This document shows, in pieces, positions 1 through 10,264 of a stretch of 64,000 nt of DNA. The stretch lies in contig NC_091122.1 in the NCBI RefSeq assembly GCF_040183065.1, positions 77,918,955-77,982,954 on the forward strand. The letters run 5' to 3'. Position 1 is the stretch's first letter; every line of letters starts with the position of its first letter. The translations under genes were made by a program, and so were the position numbers. The notes under the pieces were generated by a model. That model worked only from the letters and a program-made list of their open reading frames with translations, was not told where the DNA came from and did not search any database. Origin of the DNA: Periplaneta americana (lineage: Eukaryota; Arthropoda; Insecta; Blattodea; Blattidae).

Positions 1-403
1 GTGTGATATTATTGTGTCGCAAGTAGAAGAACGATTTCGTTTCACAGGCCACTTGGCGGCTGCCAAACTTTTCCGTATATCTAGTTTTCAAGAATATTGT
101 AATCGGTTCCCAGAGAAAGATTTTGCGGCAACTGTCAACACATATTCAAAAGTGAACAAATCTACGCTCAGAACTGAGCTTGAAGTGCTATATTCCAGGG
201 TAGACTTGCGTGCGGCCGAAGGAGCTGCAGCACTTTTGCAACTCTTTTTGCACAACAATATGCAAGAAACATTTCACGAGTGTGTTCGATTACTAAGCAT
301 CATTGTTACAATACCTATGTCAATTGTGGAAAGTTTTTCTCTAAAAAGACGAAGAAGGCGAAGAAGGCGATTTTTGGGCGTCATAATGCTATCTTTATTT
401 TAA
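1..403 (+). pseudogene. hAT transposase C-terminal remnant
   Basis: An open frame enters from the window edge and ends at 403. It reads as the C-terminal part of a TTF/ZMYM-type hAT transposase: a helical stretch (KLFRISSFQEYCNRFPEKDF, then LRTELEVLYSR), followed by RLLSIIVTIPMSIVESFS, which matches the hAT dimerisation pattern in which ERSFS normally follows a TIP(x)S(x) segment. The conserved region is cut off by a basic run (RRRRRRRR) made by a short GAAGAAGGC-type repeat at 345-372, so the end of the dimerisation domain is lost. No upstream domain is in the window. The assignment rests on remembered family pattern, not a search. It is almost certainly non-functional. Confidence 0.55.
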
Positions 404-508
404 TATACGAGTAGTTTGATATTGTAGACATAATTTCCTCCTTATCAACCGGCGAGGTCTTTGATAATGCGACCATAGTCAATTAGACGTCTGATCCAAT
501 AACAATCT

Positions 509-1122
509 AAGATCTCAATGAGTCCGCCGCTGTGGTCTCGTGCTAACGTGTTCGCTCCCGAACCCAGCGGGCCGGAGTTCGATTCCCTGCTTGGGACAAG
601 TTCCTGGGTGAGGTTTTTTCGAGGTTTATCCCTCACTCCTATGGATGAATATCAGGTAACTTTATCAGGCGTATGAAACCCCACTCATTCTCGCCACTTC
701 CTTTCCTTGCCTCATCATTCTTTCCTTATCATTCCGGTTGTCTTCTAGGTTTTCAGATCGCGCCTGCGGCGGCCCTCCGAAGCTCCCGACGCTCTCGGCC
801 GCCTCCATGGATATGCTAAAGCATTGTAGTTGATGAACCAGCAGCGGAACCCACTCCCCTCCCGACGGGAGAGTGGCCTATATCTCAGACCATAGGCCAG
901 ACGGGAGGAGTGGCGTACACCTCAGACAGTTTGCGGGGGGAATGTGGGGGGCTGTTGGGGTGGAATGGTACACGGACTTAGAGGGATGGCGGGACTGGTC
1001 ATTAGGGTGATGGGGGTTAGGTCGGTTCGGCGTGGGTGTGGTCGTTGGGCTACAACTCATCCCAGGGGCGCACAATAGACCTCAGGTCACGGTGCACAGG
1101 GATGTTCCTCTCCCGGCCTCAT

Positions 1123-1159
<37 letters not shown>

Positions 1160-1166
1160 CTCAATG
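509..1166 (+). mobile_element. Long tRNA-derived SINE with 12-bp target duplication
   Basis: Direct repeats AAGATCTCAATG lie at 509-520 and 1155-1166 and flank a 634-bp unit (521-1154). The unit starts with a tRNA-like head: an A-box-like stretch around GTGGTCTCGTGCT and a B-box GAGTTCGATTCCC near 574. It then has a core (GGTGAGGTTTTTTC, then TCCCTCA) that the SINE copies at 24.8 and 63.3 kb also carry, then a GC-rich body, and ends in a (GA)n tract at about 1125-1154. Orientation is plus. It is unusually long for a SINE, so it may be a composite of two units. ORFs here are chance. Confidence 0.75.
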
Positions 1167-1499
1167 TGTAATAGTACTCACAGCCAACACTCATGCAGAA
1201 AATCGCGCTTGCAACATTATTAATTTATTGTAACTCAGTTTTGTGAATTAGAGCCTAAATCATAATGGAAATCAACGTGCATTGCGAACACTTAGGCGAC
1301 GATAATTTCCAACAATAGTTATCATAATGAAATTTAGTCTAATTCTTTCATTGTTAGTCTCCTTCATGTCAACCTTGAAGAACATATTTACTTATAATAT
1401 TACGAAATTAATAATAGATTAATTTTAAGTAAAATCAACTTGAAAGATTAAATTAGAATTAATTTTTTATATTTAAATAGCATAGTACAGTGTGCGAAT

Positions 1500-1563
1500 G
1501 AAGATTTCTTATGGGCGGGGGGGGGGGGGAATAGAGTCCTAGATAGAGAATACCATACATAAA

Positions 1564-1629
<66 letters not shown>

Positions 1630-1630
1630 G
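1500..1630. repeat. Poly-G run and (TTA)n microsatellite
   Basis: A run of about 13 G sits near 1517-1529, and an uninterrupted ATT/TTA trinucleotide array covers about 1565-1629. Confidence 0.9.
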
Positions 1631-3404
1631 TCCTCATTCGATACGGCTTAACGCTTGGTCGCACTGAGTTGCTTGTCTTGCATCTTGATTATAATAATAA
1701 TTATATCCATGAGCAGACTTAAGATAAGATGTGTATTGATTGTTATCAGCTTGACGGTTATGATAATACATCAGTATTCTTTTCTTTGCTTACTTTATAC
1801 TGTACTTTATAAAATATACTCGTATTAAAACAATTATATTTTGTGAGGGGGGATAGAAGTTATCCCTGGCAGGGATGGTAATATGAATTTGTGAGAGGGA
1901 GATAACTTTCCAACAGGGGGAAAATCCCTCCCATCCCCACGTAAATTCGCACCCTGACATAGTAGAAAAATGACACAGTATTGTGAATATTACTTCTCTA
2001 TGACATACATTTTGGAATTTTATACTTAAATAAGAAGATGCGGGAGGAAACCACTCTTTCGAAGAACTATAGTCGCGTCGCTGTCATTTCCAGCGTGATT
2101 CCTCCTCTTTGCTTACGGGTTAGGAAGTGAAGGCTCTATAAAATATAGGTAGGTAGTATCGTTCGCCATTTTTGTTCTTTCGTTGCCGAGCTATCAGACG
2201 AGGAATCTATTTGTCGCACCGTTAAACATTATCATGTAGTAGTTCCTATGATAATAAATCAAACACAATGTAATTGAGCAAATAATTGAGTGGCAAATAA
2301 TGACCTCGTGTGCTTTCTGCGAACGCCAACGAAAGAATAAAAATGGTGGGCGATTATATTAAGTAGCCTATTTATCGAGCCTTTAGGAAGTGTATAACGT
2401 CATCAGTAGAGAATGACAAGACGGACACGTTTAAATATAGCCGACCTGCAACGTGATTGGCTGCCGGAAATAAGAGTGACGGAACTATAGCAACATTTGT
2501 GCTTGAGTTATTTTACTTTCTGTCAGTACTGCCGTAATCGAGAGGGTATGTTCAATCAAGAACAGTGTAAGACAAAAGTAAGAAATCAAATGATAATACA
2601 GACGTTAGTGTTAATATTACGTACATTCATTCATTCATCCGTTCATCCGCCAATCAATCAATCAATCAATGAATCAATCAATCAATCAACCAATCAATCA
2701 ATCCATTAAAATTATTGATTAATCAATCAATTAATTCAATATTCGCCCCAAGAGTAGGTCTTTCATTGCAAACTAAGCATTCTCCAATTTTATAACCCAT
2801 GTATCTTAATGTTATCTATCATCGATATGTTGTTCTGCCCTGAACTTTTCTTCCATTCACCATTCCTTCTAATGCACCCTTCAATAGGAAGTTTCTTTTT
2901 AGACAGTGACCCAGCCAATTTCTATTCCTCTTTCTAATCGATTCAGTAACGTATGGCCACAATTTTGAACCGCGAAAGACATTCTCAAGTAATTCACTTG
3001 TTTAAAAAAATGTACATATATTCAGAAAATTAGGTTAGTGCCACTACTTCTCAGTCGGAAATGCCGGAGATAACAGTAAAAGGAGCAAAGGAAGTTTTAA
3101 TATGGGGTCATTTAGGGATACCTCGACACGCTAAAGAAAAATGATAATTTTGGGACCAATTTATGCAAATATTATTCTAATTTTTTCCCCTAATATGTAT
3201 GGACATTTTTTCTGTACATTCCATATATCTGGTGCCAATGTGATCATTTCACATCACTGCATTTTAAAAAATACTTAGCGATGCTGAAGTGTCGACTACT
3301 CCCATAATGGAGAAGATTTCGACATAGTATGACAAACATAGGAAACACTTTAACACCCAACATTTACAACACGTATTTTGCTTCTGAAATATAAATCTAC
3401 ACTA
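1631..3404. other. Non-coding stretch with (AATC)n tract
   Basis: I see no coding sequence. It holds an AATC-rich microsatellite at about 2630-2705, with a decayed extension to about 2735. The block at 2040-2490 is somewhat richer in GC and resembles a dispersed cockroach repeat I remember, but there is no second copy in this window to prove it. Confidence 0.4.
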
Positions 3405-3520
3405 ATAATACAACTGTAACCTAAATTTTTCTCGTAATTTTCGCTTTTGCGAAAATAATTCGTGTAAACATGTACAATTAGCTATCCTGAGACCAAAAAT
3501 AGCTTTTTTTTACATTTTTG
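3405..3520 (-). repeat. Dispersed repeat, inverted copy of 23715-23860
   Basis: Read on the minus strand, this block contains TTTTTGGTCTCAGGATAG, a segment around ACACGAATTATTTTCGCAAAAG and a GGTTACAG-containing tail. All three have close counterparts in order at 23745-23850 on the plus strand. It is a shared dispersed repeat of unknown class, with no coding potential. Confidence 0.6.
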
Positions 3521-3521
3521 T

Positions 3522-3697
3522 TTGTACGTATGTCTCCAAACGAAGATGCTAAGAATAAGCCAATGCAAGATAGTGAGGAAAATACTATATGTCATCTGGA
3601 GGGATAGAATCAGCAACCAAGAAGTGATGAGCTGGACAAGTATGAAAGATATAGCGGTCCAAGTTCTTCAGCTGATGTGGAGATGGAGCGGGTACGC
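3522..3697 (+). pseudogene. LINE (RTE/R1-like) C-terminal remnant, left half
   Basis: The frame encodes RDRISNQEVMSWTSMKDIA and then LMWRWSGY. This is the C-terminal DRIRNEEV...W.WAGHVLRL pattern found downstream of the reverse transcriptase in several insect LINEs. The coding sense stops at MULE-1 (starts 3698) and resumes at 8222. Joining across with one copy of the target duplication gives SGYVLRLTSED in frame. The remnant has no active-site domains. Confidence 0.6.
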
Positions 3698-3841
3698 GGT
3701 ATGGCATAGTTGCGCCTCGCGGTCAATTGGAAGGCCTAGGCATGTCATAGTTGCGCCCCGAAGAAATCAGGTAGCAGAATGGACATGGCATAGTTGCGCC
3801 CCGATGGACATAATACACACGAAAGGGATTGTCATAAAATA

Positions 3842-4716
3842 AATTACTTTAAAATATTATATAGCTGCATTTTTTTAAGAACATGTGTCTATCTATTTTA
3901 TCGCTTCTCAATTCCTCGATCATTTGGTTTAAAAAAACGGAGTCTTTCACGGTATGTCTTATTATTGCAGTTCTTTTTCAAATTTAAGCTGTTCAAAGTT
4001 ATATATGTTTTTGTTCCTACATCTTTTAAAACAGTCAAAAATACTGAACGTTTGGGATGTTCTTGGTAGAATGATTTGTTATAACTAGTGTGGAATGACT
4101 CACATGCATTTGTCGTCAGTTCATTTGGTGCTGAGTGACACGTCCACATTTCAGGAGGAAATGAGGCTTCTGCTGTAATGTATATTTCCAAAAAATAATA
4201 GCTGTAGGCATCTACTTTGTTCATCCACTGGTTTATCATTCATCAAGTCTTAAATAAAGCAACTTTCCACTTCATGTGGAAACAGAAACATCAAGCCATT
4301 TCCCTATAAAATGAAACGTCATACATAACCTCTACTGCAGTAGAAAGGAAATATATTTAGTTTAAGCATAACAGAAGTAAACTCACCTTTTTCACTCTCA
4401 GACTAAGGCTCTGGATATTCCTGTACCAAGATTGTACGAGATGAAATCTGCATTCTCAGCTTACAGTCTGGTCAGATTCGACGAACTGCAGCGTGAATAC
4501 TAATTTCAAAATCAACAAATGCTTCCTCTGGTTCAAAATCTAATCCAAGTTCGCCATATTTACCTTTCACACTAGCCAAAACTTCAAAATAGACATCAGT
4601 CTGTTTTGTAGCTAAAAGACTAAATACTACTGGGACGTAATGTCCATTTTCCAATCCGTGAACCGTAAAACGTCGAAAGACATAATTTCGGCAACACTTA
4701 CACGTTCCGTCCATGT
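3842..4716 (-). pseudogene. MULE-1 transposase, catalytic-domain half
   Basis: The minus-strand frame at 4714-4472 begins MDGTCKCCRNYVFRRFTVHG, then LENGHYVPVVFSLLATK and LDFEPEEAFVDFEISIHAAV. These match the MULE DDE core, with the first Asp in MDGT and the second in DFE. After a degraded stretch (FLFPHEVESCF is still readable around 4290), the frame at 4239-3898 gives LTTNACESFHTSYNKSFY and a segment resembling the NxxCESFH region with the last acidic residue. Stops and shifts separate the blocks, so it is dead. It would cut and paste MULE DNA if intact. Confidence 0.65.
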
Positions 4717-4739
4717 AAACTTTCCTTGATTTATACTAA

Positions 4740-7335
4740 TCGAATCGTATAATATGACCATTTTACCACTTTTGCCCACGCATCATACTGCAACATCCGA
4801 GACGTTACTAGACCTGATTATTACTAAGAACACGGACAGGGTACTGTCATACGGACAATTACCTGCACCAAGCATATCTGCTCATGACATCATTTACCTA
4901 ACATATTCACTACAATGCTCTAAAATGAAGCCAAATACAATAACTTTCCGCGACTTGAAACATATTGACGAGACTAGTTTCTATGAGGATGCTGTGCAAT
5001 TATCCTGGCACACGATCTGGACTGCACGCTCAGTGGATGACAAAGTGGACATTCTTAACGGACTTATTGTGTCACTGTACGACAAATACGCTCCACTAAA
5101 AACTAAACATGTTAAAAGGTGCCCAGCACCATGGATGACAACTAAGATAAAAGACCTGATGACCGACAGGGATTCCGCTTACAGAAAATACAGACGGGAT
5201 AAAACTGATGACAACCTGCGAAATTACAAACGACTGAGAAATACGACGAATCAAGGAATACGAAATACCAAACTGAAATATATGCACGGACTAATTGAAT
5301 CAAATGTAAACACTAGGGACATGTGGAAAAATATTAACTCAATGGGATTTGGAAATACAAAAGGACAGACACAACAAACCAGCATCTCATTAGAACGCCT
5401 CAATGAACACTTCACTACTCCGCCAACTAACAGTACTGACCATAACACACAGCGACAGACAATGGCAGAACCTCAGGTAGTTGACCCACTCAGAGACAGA
5501 TTTTACTTTTCATACGTTACACCTAGTGATGTGAAGAAAGCTCTTAAACGCAACAAATCCAAAGCGACAGGTTCTGACGACATTAGTATCGCAATGATAA
5601 ACAAACTTATTGACGTAATCTTACCAACACTGACACACATTTTCAACGCTTCGCTGACGACATCCATTTTTCCTAAAGCTTGGAAAAATGCTTTTGTGCG
5701 CCCTATACCCAAAGTTAAAACGCCGACTACTCCCAACGACTATCGACCTATTAGTATTCTACCTACCTTATCGAAAGCGTTAGAGAGGATAGTACACAGA
5801 CAACTCATTGACTACCTAAATAGATATGAACTCTTGGATACATATCAATCAGGTTTTAGGACTCGACACAGTACAGCAACTGCACTGTTGGAAGTAACGG
5901 AAGACATCCGAAAAGCTATGGACGAACGTAAAATTACAATACTGACCGTACTTGACTTCAGCAAAGCGTTTGACACTGTAAATATCGACTTACTGACGAG
6001 AAAATTACGATTACTCCAACTATCAGAAAGCACAGTCTCTTGGTTCTCCTCTTATCTCAGAGAACGTCAGCAGTGTGTTTCCATTGGAAGTCGAACTTCC
6101 TCATGGCGTATCGTTGATTCTGGAATCCCACAGGGATCTGTTCTATCACCACTACTATTCACTATTTACGTAAATGACATCCCTTCGACTCTACTGCACT
6201 GTAAGCATCACCTTTACGCAGACGATTTACAAATCTATAACCTTACAACCCCTGACTCACTCAATGACGCAATACAAAATCTTAACGTGGACCTTCAATC
6301 CATATCTGCATGGGCCAGAAAGTTTGGTTTGACTCTCAATGCAAGAAAATCACAAGCAATCCTAGTGGGACACCAACGTCTATCATGCAACATTACTCCT
6401 GCTCTTCCAGTCAAGTTAAACGACACAATAATCCCTTTTGCTTCCTGTGTTAAAAACCTTGGAGTTTACTTTGACACGCATTTAAACTGGAATTATCTAG
6501 TAACCCATATTATCAAAAAAGTGCTTTCCATACTACATTTGTTAAACAGCATTCGAAAATTCCTCCCTCTATCACTCAAGAAAATACTAGTGGAAACACT
6601 AGAAATGCCCCACTTCGATTATTGTGATTCTCTACTGATCGACCTCAATGTCAACCAGCCGCAAAGGTTACAACGTGTTCATAATTCTTGTGTTCGCTTC
6701 GTCTGCGATGTCCGTCGCGCTGACCACATTACCCCATTCTTCCAAACTCTAAACTGGCTACGGCTTAACGAACGTAGAAATTTTCATTCTCTTGTTCTCC
6801 TTTTCCAAGTCCTTCACACGTCTACACCTACCTACCTTGCCTCCCGTTTCAGTTACCTGTCATCATATCATAATCTCTTCACACGCACACAAAATAGCCT
6901 CATACTAGCCATACCAACACATAAGACTTCATCGTATTCATCATCATACACAATCTCGCTTTCGCGCTTGTAGAATACCCTGTCCAGTGACATCAGAGAC
7001 TGTCGGAATTTAGTAGCGTTCAAAAGCAAACTTATTAAGCATTTTCTTACTGCGTAGAGTAGGTTTAATTTTTACTTAGTTAATAAAAAATTTTCTCTCT
7101 TCTTAATTTTTATAATGAACAGTCTAGCTTTTATTAGTCTGTTAATTCTTTTAGTACTTTGATTTTTTATTGTATTTGTAAATGCAGTATTAATTGTAAT
7201 TATAATTGTAATTGTATTCTTTATATTGTAGTTGTAATCCCCTGGTAGAGGGGAAGAGAAAGCCTGATGGCCTTATCTCTACCAGGTTAAATAAATAAAT
7301 AAATATATATATAAATAAATATATAAAATAAATAA
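4740..7335 (+). mobile_element. LINE-A, CR1/Kiri-like, 5'-truncated
   Basis: This non-LTR retrotransposon copy starts inside the endonuclease domain and runs to a 3' microsatellite tail (AAATA/AAAT units, 7285-7335). Just before the tail is an imperfect hairpin (CTGGTAGAG ... CTCTACCAG, 7232-7283) matched by a similar hairpin at the end of LINE-B. A short simple-repeat tail rather than poly(A), with a structured end, is typical of the CR1/L2 group. It lies inside MULE-1 in the opposite orientation. Confidence 0.8.
4754..7057 (+). pseudogene. LINE-A ORF2: endonuclease tail plus reverse transcriptase
   Basis: The frame opens at ATG 4754 and encodes the last part of an APE-type endonuclease (LLDLIITKNTD, SAHDIIYLTY, residues 17-55) and then a full reverse transcriptase: PIPKVKTPTTPNDYRPISIL near residue 320, VLDFSKAFDTV with Asp about 401, PQGSVLSPLLFTIYVND and YADDLQIY (Tyr488, Asp490, Asp491). 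The C-terminal RVHNSCVRFVCDVRRADH block is typical of this clade. A TAG at 6971-6973 ends the 739-aa open frame, but the same frame continues NTLSSDIRDCRNLVAFKSKL to a TAG at 7055. Other family members have Trp at that place, so TGG to TAG is the likely lesion. The true ATG of a full-length element is missing; the start used here is internal. Confidence 0.85.
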
Positions 7336-7389
7336 ATAAAATTGCAAGTTGCTTTCACAAGAGAACATCACCAACTGTTTTTCTTGGTT

Positions 7390-7741
7390 ATTAACTAATA
7401 ACATATCTTCATTCCTGTACAATTTCACTTAAATTGTTTGTAATGCAGAATGAAATTCTTCAACGTTCCTCGGTAATGGCCTTTCGCCTTGTCGAATATA
7501 TGCATTTCCTAATATTATATATATTATTATATGTTATATATATATAAGTTTTATTCAAATTTGTTGTATTTTCATTTGAATTCACTTCACAAATTATCAG
7601 TTTCATGTCTCTCTCAGAAATGTCTTCCTTAGCTTTTCTTTTAACACTGTTCGATACACTTTGTGTATCAATGTGTAAGTCCGCAGCGTAGTTACGATCA
7701 ATTTTGTTATTAAAATAACATTTTTTGTCTATCACACACAA
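7390..7741 (-). pseudogene. MULE-1 transposase, N-terminal half
   Basis: The minus-strand frame has NSVKRKAKEDISERDMKLI followed by IRKCIYSTRRKAI. This is the linker typical of FLYWCH-type MULE transposases (KRKAxEDxSxRPxKLI...IRxxxYxxRRK), which sits just before the DDE core. It continues degenerately to CESNLQFY at the LINE-A junction. The expected next element, the MDGT catalytic block, is on the far side of LINE-A at 4716, so the two halves are one gene interrupted by the LINE. There are in-frame stops between 7460 and 7390. Confidence 0.6.
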
Positions 7742-8221
7742 TAAATGAACTGCATTTTTTGTTTGTACACCGATATCTTAAATCTACGCTACAGGGTTTC
7801 GCAAATCGAAACTTAAATCCATTGTGACTTATTAACTCTCTACCCTTTTCACTAAACGTATCATTCATTTCAAATTAACCTCACTATACGCCACAAACGG
7901 TGTGAAAATCACTAATAAAATGTCAACGAAATATTCCAACGACTCACCTATTTGGATATGTCAGTTAATAAAGTACTGCCAACTTCATTTTTGCGGTATT
8001 GATTATCAATATTAAATCGAATGAGAATTCAATAAGATTTGTCGATTACGAGGCTCTAGTTCCCATAATGCCTGTTTCTCTTCCTATTTCATAGGAGCGC
8101 AACTATGCCATGACCCTTTTCTCTACCTGATGGGAACGGGACGCAACTATGCCCACAAAACAGGGACCCTTTTTTATCTGCTGCATCTTATCTGACTATG
8201 GGACGCAAACATGCCCTGCCC

Positions 8222-8420
8222 CGGGTACGTGCTGAGACTCACCAGTGAAGATGGTCCTATGTATCAACTGTAATGGGACCCGAGAATGAGGAAGAGAGAC
8301 TAGGGCAGACCGAGGCGGTGTTGGTTAGAGAAATAGCAGAAGTATGGTCCAGAACCGCAATACGTCACGAAGACTGGAGAGTTTGGAAGAAAGAGCGCTG
8401 CAAATCGTAATGATGTAAAT
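8222..8420 (+). pseudogene. LINE (RTE/R1-like) C-terminal remnant, right half
   Basis: This continues the remnant at 3522-3697. VLRLTSEDGPMYQL, a stop, then WDPRMRKRETRADRGGVG and RRLESLEERALQ fit the WDPRxGxRxxGRPxxRW...W pattern at the ends of these LINE proteins. It is followed by AT-rich non-coding DNA. The frame across the MULE insertion is restored by removing the element and one duplication copy. Confidence 0.55.
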
Positions 8421-9033
8421 ATGAAAGACCGAGCAATCAACGTAAAAAATGGTACTAAATTGCGAATCGATCAGCACTTGGATTGCTCTGTGCTTTATGA
8501 CGCGACATGTGATACAGAAGGAAGCCATCTTGCGATTTGATCCGAACATTGTTTGAACAAATGATGGTGCCATTATTGTTAAAATCGATGGCAACGAAAG
8601 AAAGATAACGCGCTTGTTTGATCTGTGCAATATGTAAACGTCGGACGATCTGACACTCAAAGTTCAGTTATAATAAATTTTTATTTCTTTTATAATAGTA
8701 TGTATTTTTATATACTACATTATTTATTCCACTTAATTTTCTTAAAGTCTTATGTTTCTAAGTATATTTTATTATTACTATTATTTTTATTATTATTAGT
8801 GTTAATTATTTTTAATACTCATTCTAGGTTGCATCTTCAAACTTCTATTTAGCAACTTCCTGGTTATAATTTTCTTAAGTTGGCTAAGTTGATTGATGGG
8901 CGGTCATCCTCTGACAATAGCGAAGACCTTCACCTACATCCTTCCCCAGCCACAAGCAGACCAGTACGAGAACCCATTCCTCTACCATGAAGCTTTAATA
9001 GCAGCATTTGAAAAACATTCTTCATCCCTTTAA
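8421..9033. other. AT-rich non-coding stretch
   Basis: Probably the remains of the LINE 3' region and old repeats. I see no convincing coding region. The TTAA at 9030-9033 is the left target site of piggyBac-1. Confidence 0.4.
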
Positions 9034-9274
9034 CCCTAGCTGGACCAAGCTTTTTTTGGTTACGCGGTGGACCAAGGGGGATTAAAAAGTATCCACAAGG
9101 AATAAATGGCAGAAATGTGAATATGATGCACATAGATCAATTTTATAAATCTATTTGACATGTCTTTAATACAAATTAATTTACGGGTGTGTTTATTTAT
9201 TGATAAAATGAAATTATTTTTATTGAAATAAAAAAATAAACAAAATATTGTAGCCATGACCTGTTAATTTCACT

Positions 9275-9643
9275 CAGCATCTTATTAGTGAATACATGGC
9301 ACTACAGTCCATGAAGAGCCAAGACCGACCAGCCGGCCTCTGGCCTCACGTCCACATGCCGAAGCAGAGATGGATGATCATCCAACCAGAATGGGGGTAT
9401 CGTGTGGTTAGCACGATTTCCCCAGCGGATATAGCTGGTTTGCGAAACAGGATTTTCGCTACCTATCGTAGCTCCCCAAGTGCATCACGATGCTGGGTGG
9501 CTACCGGTCCCATACACTGGCCGAAATTTCATGAGAAAATTTTTTCCTTCACGGGGACTCGAACTAGCGCGGATTCCGTAACGCGAGTCCAAGGCAGGAT
9601 GCCTTAGACCACGACGCCACGGCGCGGGACCAGCATCTTATTA
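9275..9643 (-). mobile_element. tRNA-derived SINE in piggyBac-1
   Basis: The direct repeats CAGCATCTTATTA at 9275-9287 and 9631-9643 delimit a 343-bp unit. On the minus strand it starts with a tRNA-like head: GTGGCGTCGTGGTCTAAGGC (A-box region) and CTAGTTCGAGTCCCC (B-box). It is the same family as the copy at 54356-54704, with matching sequence throughout. It has no protein-coding potential; the ORF on the plus strand is chance. Confidence 0.85.
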
Positions 9644-10264
9644 CTACCACAGAAATAAAAAAAAAATCTTTCTTTCTAATGTTTACGATTAGAAGAAAGA
9701 ACTCAAATACCACAAAAATATAATAGAATAAAGACAATTTTCATTAGTTTTAATAATCTAACAAAAATATTGGCATCTACAAAAAATTACAATTAAACCC
9801 AATTTCATAATAAAATTCCAAATAATAATCCAAATAATAAATATAAATGTAATCCTTAGAATTTTTTATTTTAGTTTTATTTTTAATATTATATATTTAT
9901 TTCAATGGTTTTAATGAAGTTTACCTTCTAATTTCACTCGCCATTACATTAGTTCCATTGAAATAGAAGAAATAAAACAAAAACGAAACGATAAAAATAC
10001 TAAAACTTTAGTATGTTATGGTGTGTACATGTTCAATCATCACGTACAGAACTGTAACACACTTTTTTAAACAAAATATTGCATACCTGTTAATTTCACT
10101 CAGAATCCTATTACTACTGCTGAAATAAAAAAAAAATTGAAGTGTTCTCTTTCTATGAAGTTTACCTTCTCATTTCACTCACTATCACATTAGTTACATT
10201 GCAATATAAGAAGAAAATACCTTGTAGTCTGTACCTTGTTCAATCAGCACGTACACAATTTTAA

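Larger units (their letters stand above)
3698..8221 (-). mobile_element. MULE-1, Mutator-like element split by LINE-A
   Basis: The ends are imperfect inverted repeats. The left starts GGTATGGCATAGTTGCG; the right, read inverted, starts GGGCAGGGCATGTTTGCG. The flanks CGGGTACGC (3689-3697) and CGGGTACGT (8222-8230) form a 9-bp duplication with one mismatch, the size expected for MULEs. Each end carries three copies of a 14-bp motif close to GGCATAGTTGCGCC: left at 3703, 3744 and 3787; right, inverted, at about 8096, 8140 and 8203. The element encodes a MULE transposase on the minus strand in two blocks separated by LINE-A. Without LINE-A the element would be about 1.9 kb. Confidence 0.75.

Noticed and set aside
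1036..1233. 65-aa plus-strand ORF with an RERERE run
   Set aside because: It reads through the (GA)n tail of the SINE.
3698..3810. CRISPR-like array (three spaced repeats)
   Set aside because: Only three 14-bp copies mirrored at the other end of a transposon in an insect genome; these are MULE end motifs.
8325..8660. 111-aa minus-strand ORF
   Set aside because: Antisense to the LINE remnant's C-terminus and its 3' flank, without recognisable content.
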